Made by a program: the position numbers and the translations under genes. A stretch of DNA of 64,000 bases from Lycium barbarum (Eukaryota > Streptophyta > Magnoliopsida > Solanales > Solanaceae), in NCBI RefSeq assembly GCF_019175385.1, contig NC_083345.1, positions 10,269,205 to 10,333,204 of the forward strand, read 5' to 3'. The notes beneath the pieces are model-generated. The model did no database searches. It worked only from the letters and a program-made list of their open reading frames with translations, and was not told the origin of the DNA. Shown here piece by piece: positions 1 through 11,716 of the stretch. How positions within the stretch are numbered: position 1 is the stretch's first letter; each line of letters begins with the position of its first letter.

Positions 1-364
1 TAGGCATCAAGTTTATAATTTCTTGTGTAGACACAAATTAGACCTTGTTGATGAAAGGTGTGGAGCTTGAGGTTATAGCTGAAGAAGCCATTGTTGAAAG
101 AAATTAAGTTTAGTTTTTAGGAGGCAGTCATTAAAGCTGTCTATTAAAGAAAATTGGAGCTATTTTGAAGGTTGTGAAATGGCGGTTATGGTGATTAACT
201 GTACCCAACCCCTGGATCGGGTCCCACGTTTAGTTGGAATAAAAATTAAATTAGTTATCCCGGAATTATAGTGTTTTTTATCTCATATTAAGGGTGAAAT
301 AACAATTTCGAGATAACTAATCCCGGAATTAATTATTTCGGAATAACTTGTTTTCTAACCAAGC
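1..364. other. Intergenic DNA with MITE-like relic
   Basis: No gene is visible. From about 225 to 364 there are several 'taatcccgga' and 'gttatcccgga' motifs in both orientations. They resemble the interior of the Tourist-like MITE at 42817-43075, so this is probably a decayed copy. No target duplication was found. Confidence 0.4.
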
Positions 365-752
365 GAGCCCTTAGTATTAGTATTAGGTAGCAGTCGTGTA
401 GATTCGTTTCTTCAATGTGTACAACTTTCTATTACCTCATTACTTTTTATCATGCTATTTTTGTTGTGATAATTCCCTTGATACCATGTTTTTTATCTTG
501 ATACACTATTTATTGTGATGTCTTTTTATTTGAGCGAGGGTATATCGAAAACAGTCTAGAGCCCTTAGTATTAGTATTAGGTAGAAGTCGTGTAGATTCG
601 TTTCTTCAATGTGTACAACTTTCTGTTACCTCATTACTTTTTATCATGCTATTTTTGTTGTCATGATTCCCTTGATATCATGTTTTTTTATCTTGATACA
701 CTATTTATTGTGATGTCTTTTTTATTTAAGCGAGTGTATATCGGAAACAGTC
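365..752. repeat. Direct tandem duplication, 2 x 194 bp
   Basis: Two adjacent copies (365-558 and 559-752) both start with 'gagcccttagtattag' and end with 'atatcg(a/g)aaacagtct', with few differences between them. The end resembles the body of the SINE-like repeats found at 15.5 and 19.5 kb. No coding potential is seen. Confidence 0.85.
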
Positions 753-1502
753 TCTCAAATTTATAAAGATAGAAATAAAATCTGCATCCTTTCCAGACTT
801 TACTTATAGAACCACACTGATATGTTATTCTGGTTGGTAGGTTTAAAGGAGTTCCCCATATATATTCTTGAACACCTTTGGTGCTCTAAATTAGTCAAAA
901 GTCAATATCTTTGATTTTCGTCAAACATTTTTTTAAAACATTCTTCAGTTAGATTTAAACATGTAAATGTCTAGTTTTTTCAAAAAAAAAAAAAAATTGC
1001 TAAAATGATCCTCAAAGTATGTGATCTCTTTCATCTTGTTTCTAAAATTTATTTCGTGTTTAAATAGCCGTCTTAGTTTCGATATTGATTTCAATTCAAA
1101 TACCTTCTATTGTTCACATCTTTATTTTTAACTATCACAAGTTAAATTCCTTCCTTTGTTCCCGAGCTCTAACCTTGCTGTTAATTAATACTAGCATATG
1201 TTTCATAACACAACGTTAATATAAAAAGAATAAATAAATGAAAACACATACTTTGGGTGTACAGTACTACCCATGTCGTGTGTCTTCTTCAAATTATAAA
1301 TGAAAGAAGCAATTAGGCTTTAGTATTCAATAAGCAGCAAGATTTGGTATGGTATATTCTTGGCCTTCCACCCTTGACCCTACTTACTTTTCATAACAAT
1401 CGTATGGTTTTTATGGCCATAAATAAAATTTGGTAGCACTATATATCTGTAGACTGTAGGTTAAAATTTGAGAACCTTTTCTCATAGTATATGTTATTAA
1501 AT
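753..1502. other. Intergenic DNA, nothing recognised
   Basis: AT-rich sequence with a poly-A stretch near 982. I see no exon-like open frame, RNA gene or element ends. Confidence 0.5.
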
Positions 1503-1516
1503 CACAATTAATATGG

Positions 1517-1629
1517 TTTTCTTTTTACCCCTCCCCCGGGCTCCCCTTTTTGCTCTCTTGGTGACTCGAGCCCACAACTTTTGAGTTGGAGGTGGAGGGT
1601 GCTTACTATCTGAGCGACCCTCTCTTGTC
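1517..1629 (-). mobile_element. tRNA-derived SINE
   Basis: Read on the - strand, it begins with a tRNA-like head ('gggtcgctcagatagtaagc', box A region) and has a box B-like 'ggctcgagtc', followed by a G-rich body. It is flanked by 14-bp direct repeats with one mismatch (cacaattaa[t/c]atgg, 1503-1516 and 1630-1643). That is the target duplication expected of LINE-dependent retroposition. Confidence 0.82.
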
Positions 1630-1643
1630 CACAATTAACATGG

Positions 1644-2375
1644 GTAATCTTGAAGCATACATTTTGTTAGGTTTTAGATAAATTGTCATTATTATGTCTA
1701 TCATTCTACTTGTCCAAATGCAAAGAATCGGCTAATGATATCCCTTTCCATGTATATGTCGTTAAATTGCCTAAATTGTATGTGAATGGTAACTATAATC
1801 ATCTGGATTGTCACGTATAAAGTTTTGGGTAATTTCGTGGATGATCACTCAAAAAAAATTAATGCACCAAATTCATTAAATAATTTTTTGTAATAAAAAT
1901 ACCTCTTTGCATAGGTATCGTGAAAGTCACTAAACTATCGTTAGTATTGAAAGTCACTTAACTATCTTCAGTATCAAAAAGTCATTCAACTTTACCTAAT
2001 TTAAATGACTATTTGTGACTTTGATGCATAATTAGATGATAGCTAGTTCCTAAATTCACGCTAAAACTTTTGGATCACCAATAAACAAAAAAGTTAGAGT
2101 AGAAGTTTTTGTGATGCCTACTTGTGTTTTCCGGGATCGAGTGTAGCATTTCTTTTATGTTCTTAAGTCTATTTTCTTTGATTTATTGGCGTAGTCGAGT
2201 TATGCTTCTGTTACAAAAATTAATTTTATAATTTATTTTACAATAAATTGAAATTGGATGATCATTGGTAAAATTCTGAAAATTTATAAGATTGGATCAT
2301 TTGCTATTACTATTAGTTAACTTTTCGTAACCCTTCTTCTTTTCTTTTTGGCATTTTCATTTTTTATGTTTCATC
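1644..2375. other. Intergenic DNA with a short internal repeat
   Basis: No gene is seen. Near 1925-2000 the phrase 'aaagtcact(t)aactat' is repeated about three times. This resembles the terminal repeats of some Mutator-like or foldback elements, but a partner end was not found. Confidence 0.4.
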
Positions 2376-2590
2376 TACGGGCTAAAAATATTGAAACCAT
2401 GACGGGTTAAAAATATTGAAGTCCTTGCGGGTTAGGAATATTGGACCCCTTTACAGGGTTAAAAGTGAGCCCTTTGCAGGAATAAAATAGCCTTTTGCAA
2501 GGTTAAAAGTTAGCCCTTTGCAAGATTAAAAATGAGACATTTGTAGAGTTAAAATTGAGTCCTTTGCAGGATTAAAATTGATTGAAAGTT
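2376..2590. repeat. Minisatellite of about 28-30 bp units
   Basis: About seven degenerate units share the core 'gccctttgcaggattaaaa' and variants such as 'cctttgcaagattaaaaatg'. It lies next to the primer-binding site of the copia LTR, where the leader region of that element would start. It may therefore be part of the element's untranslated leader. Confidence 0.75.
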
Positions 2591-2633
2591 TTTTTTTTTT
2601 CCTCAACAAAACTCATAGATCCATGAAGATCTA

Positions 2634-3057
2634 AGAAAGCTCTGATACCTTTGTTATGAAATTAAAAAAAGCAGGGAAGGAAATTGAAGAGAGAATGAAC
2701 AAAACTCATTGCATTAATTTCTTACATTATTTCTTGCATTGAAATTAAAAGATTACATCATACATCATTATTTATAGAGATTTAAATGGAACAAGAAAAA
2801 CAAAATTATTTTCTTTATATTTACTAAACTAAAAGGAAACTAAATATCATGCAATTAATGTGAGAAAATTTGGCTGAGAGACCCATTGAAGTCTTCAATT
2901 CACAAAATAGTCTTCTATTATTTATCCATTTTAAAATATATCAAAATAAATAAGAGAAGACACTTAATGAATGATTGGGCTATAATTAAAATATTAGACA
3001 AGCTAGGGACCTATTTATAAATAAATTAAACATATAAACCTAATATTTCCTCCAACA
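2634..3057 (-). mobile_element. Copia-type LTR with tRNA-Met primer-binding site
   Basis: On the - strand the LTR (3057 down to 2652) starts TGTTGGAGG and ends CATAACA. It is followed at once by 'ggtatcagagctt', the initiator-methionine tRNA primer-binding site typical of Ty1/copia elements. A TATA-like 'ctataaataat' lies inside the LTR. I found no second LTR and no gag-pol frame, so this is a fragment: one LTR, the primer site and a short leader. Confidence 0.8.
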
Positions 3058-3398
3058 ATTCAAATCTGCTATCCCTCTCCCCATTGCAACGGCACATTAA
3101 AAAAAAATTGCTATGTCCATTGAAGGCAATTCTCTCTTTCTCCTCCCTTCTTGCTAAAGACAGATTGCTTATCCAATTTACTCATCTTTAGAACTTTCTT
3201 TTTGAGTATTCTTCTTGAATTTTTAAATTGTAAATTTTCTACTCTCCCTTAACTCTAGCATCAATCTTATTTTCTAAAGAAAATATTGTAGTAATAGATA
3301 TGCAATTAAAGTTTATATGGAGTTACAGTTAAGTAATTGCTTTTTCTTTGTGGGTGTTGTTTCTTGATCATAACTTTTACTTGTTCTTTGAAGAATTC
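3058..3398. other. 5' flank of the DUF1985 gene
   Basis: AT-rich with CT-rich patches around 3130-3160. It should hold the promoter and leader of the following gene. No clear TATA box or Mutator terminal repeat could be fixed here. Confidence 0.4.
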
Positions 3399-6300
3399 AT
3401 GGTGCAAGTAGATCCTAAAAATGTTTGCCGCGAGCTCGAGGAGAATCAGGTGCACCTTCATTTTTTAGCTTTTCAACTTAAATTTTTCATATCAGTGAGA
3501 AAGGAATCACAGCTTTTATAAATTAAGTGACATATAATAAATTGATCCGACCAAGTAAAAATCTGTCACAATTTACGTGACCGACTATTAATTGGTCTAC
3601 TCAATCAACCATCGATCTGTTTTATAAAATCATCCTAAAGGCTAAAATATTTTGTTTAACAAATCAGGCGATTGATAGTAAATTAACCTGAACAATCTAT
3701 AAATCAGGCTGATTTTCTAAATATATAATAGACCGACTAATAGTTGGTCGGATCGATTTACAATCAGTCCTTTAAAATGGACACCAATCTTTAGATTTCC
3801 TTATTTGTATAATTGATATTACATTTGTTACAATATCTTTAGGAACATGATGTATCTAGCGAGGGGGATGAGTCTTCTAAAACCGTTAGTGATGGGGATG
3901 AGGCTTCCAAAACAATTAGTGATGGGGATGAGTCTTCCGAGACATCTAGTAACGGGGATGAATCTGCTGAGAAGAATGATACATTATTGATACCAGAATG
4001 TGAAACCTCAATAGACCTCTCCCAATATAGTTTGCGTAAGGAATTGGAGGACGAAGATCACTTTGATGGACTTGTGAGCATTTTGTCAAGGTGGGATGTT
4101 GTTAAAAATATACAATATTACTTGGAGAAGGAAAAAGTGTACAACCAATTTATGAATAATTGTTTTGGCTGCTTATTAAAAGTGAACCTAGAGAATTGGA
4201 ACAAAATTTTTTGTGGCCAAATCGTACACTATCTTCTACAAAGACGTGTTGTAAGCTTCAAGAAAAAGGAAGTTTGGTTCATAATTGATGGTAAGCCAAT
4301 TCGATTTGGTATGAAGGAGTTTGCTATGATTACCGGACTGATTTGTGGAAAAATTCCCACTGGTAAGGCTTTATATGATGAAGGGAAGGCAAAAGATTTT
4401 TTAGATCTAGTGTTGAACAAAAATAGTAGACTAACAGGAAATGATTTAAAGGAAATATTAAAGAGTGACAGATTTGATGCGCAAACAAAGTTGAAAATCG
4501 CTATGGTGTGGTTTGCTGAGTTTTTTTTATGGGCTGGTGATCAAAAGCGAACTGTTGATATAAAGAATATGAAAATGGTGACAAACTTGGATTACTTTAA
4601 TGCATATCCTTGGGATAGGTGTTCTTTTGAGATGACAGTTGAGTTCCTCATAAATGTTAACTTAAAGAAAAAATCTGCAGAATGGAAGGAAAATAATTCC
4701 ACATCTAAAGGTTACAACTTGCAAGGATTCCCTTGGGCTTTTATGGTAAGTTTAAATAATTTTATGGTGAGATAGATATTGAATTCACTACTAAAAAATG
4801 GCGTTTTCGACCAAAAAATTTCGACCACATTTTTGGTCGAAAAAAATTCGACCACGCGCGGTCGAAAAATCAAGAATTTAATTTTTATTTTATTTTCAGT
4901 AGGATTTCGACCACACGGTGTCGATTTTTTAAAATGAAAATATAATTTCGACCACGTGTGGTCGAAATTAAATTTTGTATAAATAATAAATGGGAAACGT
5001 TTAAATTAAAAATTAAAAAAATCAATTTTCGACCACACATGTGGTCGAAAATTGGACCACATTTGTATATACACATCTGTTCACGCACACTTGACCACAT
5101 CTGACCACATTTGTATTTTTTCTGTCTCTTTCCTCTCTCCCTCTTCTCTCTCTACCCACACACACCACCTCTCTCCCTCTCCTCTCTCTACCCAGCCCAC
5201 CGCCCCACCAGCCCAGACCCTCAACCCACCGCCTTCCGACCACCGCCAATCCACCGTCGACGGCGCAGCCCTTGCATTTTCAGGTACGTTTTTTTTTTTT
5301 ATTCCAATGTCATGAACACTTACCAATACATAATAATCTCATGTTATTAGCTACATTACCTTCTATATTTAGTAGATTTGATAACTTTATTTAGTGTTCA
5401 ATATTTGTTTTAGGGTTTATTTTATGTTTTTTTTTTTTTTTTGAATTTTGAGTTGAAATTGAATGTTATTTTTTGGGCTTTTTTGGTCCCTTTTTTGGGG
5501 ACTATTTTGATTCTTTATTTATGTGCTATTTATTTATTTTGGTTCTTTATTTATGTGCTCTTTATTTATTTTGTTGCTCTTTATTTATTTTTTCTTTCCA
5601 TTATGAAGTGCTAACATTATTGAGGCTACTGTGTACTTAAGCACGTATTGTTTTCCGCCCAATATTATGTTTTTTTGAAGTAATATCAATAGTTTAAGTC
5701 CTTAATAAGGCAAGACAGCTTATATGAACCACATAGTGCTAATCATGATCAACCATTATTTTGTTGGTTTACTTTGGTTATGTAGATTTAGAAACAATTA
5801 ATTATCTCTTCTTTACTAATTGTTTTTTCCCCTAGTTGGTTATACGTATTCTCCATCATCTGTATGCCAATGGAAAAAAATAAAAGTATATTTCCGTAGC
5901 AAAATTTAAGTTGTCATTCTTTTTGGGCGCTTAAGTTGTCAATTAGCAAAGTTTTTGGGCTGTTTTGGTCCTTTTTTTGGGAGTATTTTGGTTCATTTTT
6001 TTGGGACTGTTTTGGTTCAGATTTTGGGACCGTTTTTGGTCATTTTTTGTATTTTTTTCTGGGACTGTTTTTTGCGGACTGTTTTTTTTTTGGACTGTTT
6101 TTGGCTATTTTTTTGTACTGTTTTTTCTAGTTGTTAATACATGAGTGGTTATTATGTAGTTATTAATTAAAGTTAAAAATATTTAGGTACTTTATTTATC
6201 TAGTTTCAAACTGCGCATTACAGGTAGAAAGGTTATACTTTGAAATAAAATTCTTTTACTAATCATATAAATTAAATATGGTTTAACAAGCTCAAACTTT

Positions 6301-9300
6301 CTGCAATTTGTGTAGATGGAATCTCGTAGTTGAATGTACGATAGAATTAATCCTGGTCGATTTGGGTTGAAGAATGAATTTGTAGCCGGCGTTTATGATT
6401 TTGTTGACTATGCTAAAACACTTGAGGATTTTACAATTCATGGTGTGGTTAGGTGTCCTTGTTCTAAATGTGAATGTATGAAATTTAAGACCCCAGAGAT
6501 TGTTAGGCGACATCTAATGGAAAAAGGTTTTAAAAGTAATTATACAGTTTGGACTAGTCATGGAGAAACGCATAACAATTTGGGTGGATTTCAGAACTTT
6601 GTTGTGGGTGAAAGTAGTAGGATGGTAGAACCTACTGTCCAGAATTCTAGAATGCACGACATGGTTCAAGATGGTTATGGCATGCATTGGGGCTTTGAAT
6701 CAAGTGGCCATGTTGAAGAACCTCCCAATGAAGAGGCCAGCCGTTTTTATAAAAAGTTAAAAAAAGCTAGTCGGCCCTTACATGATGGTTCACCCACTCT
6801 CAATTATCTGTCGTTGTTACATTATTGAGTATCAAAGCAGATAACAATGTTCCCCAAGGGGCAATGGATTCTGTGATTGACCTCATGCATGAATTGGTTG
6901 ACCCGACTCTAGAGATACCCGATAATTACTATAAGGCAAAGAGATTGGTATCTAAGTTGGGACTCTCGTCGGTGAGAATTGATTGCTGTGAAAATGGCTG
7001 CATGTTATACTATAATGATGACGTTGATCTAGAATCTTGTAAGTTTTGTGGTAGTGAACAGTTTAGGGATACACGTAGCGGGAAGAGAGTGGCTGTTAAG
7101 GCGATGCATTATTTACCTCTAATACCAAGGTTGAAGAGGTTGTATGCATCTAATAGCTCTGCTCCTCATATGAGATGGTACAGTGAAAATAGAAGGCCAT
7201 CGGGTATTATGTGTCATCCATCGGATGGTGAGGCCTGGAAGCATTTTGATAGAACCTATCCAGACTTTGCAGCTGAACCATGTAACGTTAGGTTGGGTTT
7301 ATGTTCTGACGGATTCACTCCGCATTCTGGCTCTGCTGCTCCATATTCTTGTTGGCCTGTGTTTATAACACCGTATAATCTTCCCCCAGAGATGTGTATG
7401 ACTAGTCCATATATATTCCTTAATTGCATTATTCTTGGCCCGCGTAATCCAAAAGTCTTGATTGATGTGTACTTGCAACCTTTGGTTGATGAGCTGAAAC
7501 AGTTGTGGGTTGAAGGGGTTGAGACATATGACATTTCGCGTAAGCAGAATTTTAATTTGAGGGCCACTTTAATGTGGACTATTAATGATTTTCTTGCGTA
7601 TGGGATGTTGTCTGGGTGGATGACAGCCGGAAAGTTAGCGTGTCCTCCCTGCATGGAAAATACTAAGTCCTTCACTTTAAAAAACGGCAAAAAAATTCAT
7701 GGTTTGATTGTCACCGTCGGTTCTTGCCGATGGATCATCCCTTTAGGAGAATGAAAAATGCATTCAAGAATAACACAATTGAACAAGATTGTCCACCTCC
7801 AATACTGTCTGGTGAGAATATTTGGGCGAGGGTTCAACACCTCCCAAAGTTACCGAAGAAGAAAGATTCAATGGGTATAGGGTTTACCATAACTGGACAA
7901 AGCAGAGCATATTTAAGATTACTCAAGATGGGTCAGGCGGTACCTCAAGATGAGATCTTTAAGATTACTCACACGAGGAAGGACAAGAACGCTAATAGTA
8001 CAGACTGATGGGTTGAGCCAAGGGCTGAGCAAACTTGGGTAAGTCGTTAGTTAACAATAATAATATATTTTTTGTACTAAATTAGACTATTAACATTTTA
8101 TCCTTTAATTTCAGAACGAATTTCAACAACACTTTGGGGAGTTTCGAGCCACTCAGCCAAGTACCACGCAGATGACCGACGAGTTAATACAGCAACAATG
8201 GATTGAGAAGGTTGCTCCCCCAACAAGGCATGGGACAGTTTATGGGATGCCTAATCGAGCCTTTCGTCGATACCCGTCGGCACTTGAAGCCGTAGGTGTT
8301 ACTGATGATGGGACAGTTGATCCTAAGGAGTATGAAGCTATGAAGCATCAAGTTGACCTGCTAACAAGAACACTTAATTCCTCGGAGGCCAGGATGTTGG
8401 GTATGCAAGCCTAGATTAATAGCTTACTTAATTCGCGGCCGTTTTCGATTCCCCCGTGTCCTGGGGATGCTCGTAGGTCACAGCCTCCTAGCCAACCCCG
8501 ACCTTCCCAAGGTAGACGACGTTGGTCACAAGCTGACATAAATCATGCTCTTGTCGATGATTCTAGTGGGGAGGATACGAATCATGTCTCTAACACCGAA
8601 CATTGACCTTTTTGATTAATGTGCTTTTGGATTCTAATTCTGCTATGTTTAAATGGATATTTATATTATGTTTAAGGGTTTGAATGTAGTTTTAATTTGA
8701 ACTAGAAGTACTTTTAATTTTAAGATGTTTAAGTGTTTGAACGTAGTTTATGATGTTTAAGTGTTTGAACGTAGTTTATGATGTTTAAGTGTTTGAATGG
8801 ACAATGTTTAAGTGTTCAAGTGTTTGAACATTATTTATGGTTGTTGTGTTGAATTGTTGATGAATTGGATGACTGTTTTGGTTGATGAATTTGGTTATTT
8901 GAAAATTGGCAGGTGGGATGTCAAAAACAGGCAAATGCTGGAAAAAATATTCCAGATTTTCGACCCAGATATTTCACAATTTCGACCACGTGTGGTCGAA
9001 ATTTAGCAATATGATTTCCAGATTTCGACCACATGTAGTCGAAAATCTGGGCCCAATTTACAATTTCGACCACATGTGGTCGAAATTGTGAAAATATTTT
9101 TTTTTATATTTAAATATAAATAATGTTTTTGACCACACGTAGTCGAAAAAGTTAAATATATAATTTAATATAAAAATATTTTTTCGACCACATGTGGTTG
9201 AAAATAATTTTCCCTTAAATTCGGTAGAATGTGATTGCGACCACGTGTGGTCGAAAAAAAATTTCGACCTATCGATTAGCGACCTATGCGTGTGGTCGAA

Positions 9301-10099
9301 AAATTGGTCGAAATAAAGGCCTTTTTGACCTGGTGTGGTCAAAATTTTTGGTCGAAAATCTTAGTTTTTTTAGTAGTGATTGGTCATGACAGATTATGTA
9401 TCGATCTGAAATTTAATTGGTCATGACAGGTTATGTATCAATATGAAATTTATATACTAATATTATTTGATACTTTTTTTTTGTTTTCAATATAGGTGTG
9501 GGCTTTCGAAGCAATTCCTATACTAGGAGAGGCTTTTGGACAGCCATTGACAGAATCTTCCTTGCCACTTCCAAGATTGCTCCGATGGTACGATAAAAAG
9601 AAGACACCCCCAGATTATAAAACAGTGTTATTAACAATGCAAAATAAAGAGGTGAATACTTAAGTTTGATTGGTGCAATATTTCATTTTAGAAGCTTTTA
9701 TTATCGTAGTTTTATTTAACAATTTATTTCTTATAGGTTGTGGTGCATCCTACTTTGGTTCCTACTAAAGTTGAGTCAAAAAAATCATATTTGATCAATT
9801 GGGAAGATTTGAAAGATGAGGTGGATGAGAATATAGATCGGTTGACAAAAGCAATTAGCGGTGTGACACGATTAGTTAACTCTCCTCTCGAAAGGCATGA
9901 GATTACGGTAGCTATGGATCATGACGGACATGAAAATGATATTAGAAGACAACCATCAGAGGGAGTTACTGAAAATATTAATTTGAGTGATTCACCAGAC
10001 AAACTTTCTCAACTTATTGAATTATGTGCAAATATGTTTGATGAGATGAAGGATATGAACAAGAAGTTGAATGAAAGAATTATGTGCAAATATGTTTGA
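3399..10099 (+). CDS. DUF1985 protein of a Mutator-like element, intron split by a CACTA insertion
   Basis: Four exons can be joined: 3399-3449, 3843-4745, 9496-9651 and 9737-10099. All have GT-AG borders and whole-codon phases, giving 490 codons plus stop. Residues 18-65 are acidic repeats of the type S-x-GDE-(S/A)-S. The core after about residue 70 matches the plant DUF1985 family, with 'FGMKEFAMITGL' and, across intron 2, 'GFPWAFM' joined to 'VWAFEAIPILGE'. DUF1985 is known from MULE-associated genes, often fused to a Ulp1-type SUMO protease; no such domain is present here. Intron 2 (4746-9495) is long because a complete CACTA element lies in it. The 3' end is rearranged: a segment starting 'attatgtgcaaatatg' occurs twice (10021 and 10080), just before the tandem array. 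The protein is probably truncated, and expression is unknown. Confidence 0.7.
3540..3780. repeat. Motif-rich intron 1 of the DUF1985 gene
   Basis: The intron holds several copies of 'gaccgacta' and 'ggtcggatcgat' with 'caatcagtcc'. The same words ('ggtcggatcgat', 'caatcggtcc') recur at 14250-14280, upstream of the MULE transposase. They could be paired subterminal motifs of one element, but this was not shown. Confidence 0.45.
6316..8008 (+). pseudogene. CACTA transposase (TNP2-like, N-terminal half), broken
   Basis: The frame starts ATG at 6316 but has TGA at 6331-6333, where the family has Trp before 'MYDR'. A transposase-associated domain follows (6334 to about 6815), with the cysteine pair 'CPCSKCEC'. 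A frame change near 6815 leads to the Transposase_21 region (6828 to about 7690, e.g. 'CENGCMLYY', 'WYSENRRPSG', 'GWMTAGKLACPPCM'). Another frame change falls in an A-run near 7690-7700 and a further one near 7880. The frame then jumps into sequence like the TNPA/Transposase_24 family ('THTRKDKNA') and stops at TGA 8006-8008, where Arg is expected. The C-terminal half of the transposase is missing. It cannot encode an active enzyme. Confidence 0.88.
8115..8607 (+). pseudogene. CACTA TNPA-like last exon with in-frame stop
   Basis: After a likely intron (donor near 8038, acceptor 'tttcag' ending 8114), an open stretch begins 'NEFQQHFGEFRATQPS' and includes 'WIEKVAPPTRHGTVYGMP'. This is typical of the plant Transposase_24/En-Spm accessory protein. 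TAG at 8412-8414 interrupts it where Gln is likely, since the same frame continues to TGA at 8605-8607 with a Ser/Pro/Arg-rich tail. The stop fits a C-to-T change. Confidence 0.75.
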
Positions 10100-10127
10100 T
10101 GAGATGAAGGATGCAAACTTTATCGAC

Positions 10128-11695
10128 TTATTCCTTATTAGTTTTATGATGATATTTCGTATTGAGTTGAGAGTTGATGAATAAGGAGTAAAACTAATGA
10201 AAAATTCAAAAAATAGTGAGTATGATCGTTTGAGTTGAAACAATAAGAGGATTTACAAAAAGACTGACAATTTGTTTTTGTGAAGGCACCATCTTGTGCA
10301 TATAGAGTTCGGATATTTGTTTTCTTACTTGTACGTCCAAGTTGCGCTTTAGTTTGTAATATTGTTCCTTTATTTTTCAAAAAAAAAAAGAATGTAACAT
10401 CAAATTTTCTCTCATATAAATGCTGATAAATTGAGCATCTGTCAGACATATGCATGATCTTTCTATTACAGCAGATGCTTTGGTCCGCCAGATGTGGCAT
10501 CGATCGCTCTTTATCATCTTATTCCTTATTAGTTTTATGATGATATTTCGTATTGACTTGAGAGTTGATGAATAAAGAGTAAAACTAATGAAAAATTCAA
10601 AAAATAGTGAGTATGATAGTTCGAGTTGAAACAATAAAAGGATTTACAAGAAGACTGACAATTTGTTTTTGTGAAGGCACCATCTTGTGCATATAGAGTT
10701 CGGATATTTGTTTTCTTACTTGTACGTCCAAGTTGCGCTTTAGTTTGTAATATTGTTCCTTTATTTTTCAAAAAAAAAGAGAGAGAATGTAACATCAAAT
10801 TTTCTCTCATATAAATGCTGATAAATTGAGCATCTGTCAGACATATGCATGATCTGTCTATTATAGCAGATGCTTTGGTCCGCCAGATGTGGTATCGATC
10901 GCTCTTTATCATCTTATTCCTTATTAGTTTTATGATGATATTTCGTATTGACTTGAGAGTTGATGAATAAGGAGTAAAACTAATGAAAAATTCAAAAAAT
11001 AGTGAGTATGATAGTTCGAGTTGAAACAATAAAAGGATTTACAAGAAGACTGACAGTTTGTTTTTGTGAAGGCACCATCTTGTGCATATAGAGTTCGGAT
11101 ATTTGTTTTCTTACTTGTACGTCCAAGTTGCGCTTTAGTTTGTAATATTGTTCCTTTCTTTTTCAAAAAAAGAGAGAATGTAACATCAAATTTTCTCTCA
11201 TATAAATGCTGATAAATTGAGCATCTGTCAGACAGATGCATGATCTGTCTGTTACAACAGATGCTTTGGTCCGCCAGATGTGGTATCGATCGCTCTTTAT
11301 CATCTTATTCCTTATTAGTTTTATGATGATATTTCGTATTGACTTGAGAGTTGATGAATAAGGAGTAAAACTAATGAAAAATTCAAAAAATAGTAAGTTT
11401 GATCGTTCGAGTAAACAATAAAAGGATTTACAAAAAGACTGATTATTTGTTTCTGTGAAGGCACCATCTTGTGCATGTAGAGTTCAGATATTTGTTTTCT
11501 TACTTATACGTCCAAGTTGCGCTTTAGTTTGTAATATTGTTCCTTTCTTTTTCATAAAAAAAGAAAAGAATGTAACATTAAATTTTCTCTCGTATAAATG
11601 CTGATAAATTGAGCATCTGTCAGACAGATGCGTGATCTGCCTATTACAGCAGATGCTTTGGTCCGCCAGATGTGGTATCGATCGCTCTTTATCGT
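10128..11695. repeat. Tandem array, four copies of about 392 bp
   Basis: The phrase 'cttattccttattag' starts units at 10128, 10518, 10912 and 11303, and a partial fifth at 11696. Periods are 390, 394, 391 and 393 bp. The copies are nearly identical apart from A-run lengths and scattered substitutions. The array joins the 3' end of the DUF1985 gene to the broken 3' end of the MULE transposase. Frames seen on the - strand recur only because the unit recurs. The 10100-10127 joint contains the second copy of the duplicated exon 4 segment. Confidence 0.95.
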
Positions 11696-11716
11696 CTTAT
11701 TCCTGATTAGTTTTAT

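Larger units (their letters stand above)
4786..9378 (+). mobile_element. CACTA (En/Spm-type) DNA transposon, deletion derivative
   Basis: The ends are CACTACTAAAAAA and TTTTTTTAGTAGTG, and the element is flanked by a 3-bp target duplication ATT (4783-4785, 9379-9381). Both subterminal regions (4805-5100 and 8955-9350) are packed with 'ttcgaccacatgtggtcgaa'-type palindromes, matching the multiple transposase-binding sites of the family. The 4,593 bp length is short for an autonomous element, and the transposase inside is broken. A CT-rich leader-like tract lies at 5120-5270. The stretch 5280-6310 is T-rich with repeated 'gggactgtttt' and shows no coding content. Confidence 0.93.

Noticed and set aside
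5022..5350. Overlapping frames on both strands in the CACTA left region
   Set aside because: The sequence is a CT-rich leader and subterminal repeats; the frames are compositional.
7256..7690. 144-codon - strand frame
   Set aside because: It is the shadow of the TNP2 transposase frame on the + strand.
10144..11241. Several - strand frames of 73-164 codons in the 392-bp array
   Set aside because: They recur because the unit recurs, and they change length with A-run differences. They have no family resemblance.
10128..11695. CRISPR-like array
   Set aside because: Units of about 392 bp directly abut with no spacer pattern, and the genome is a plant nuclear one.
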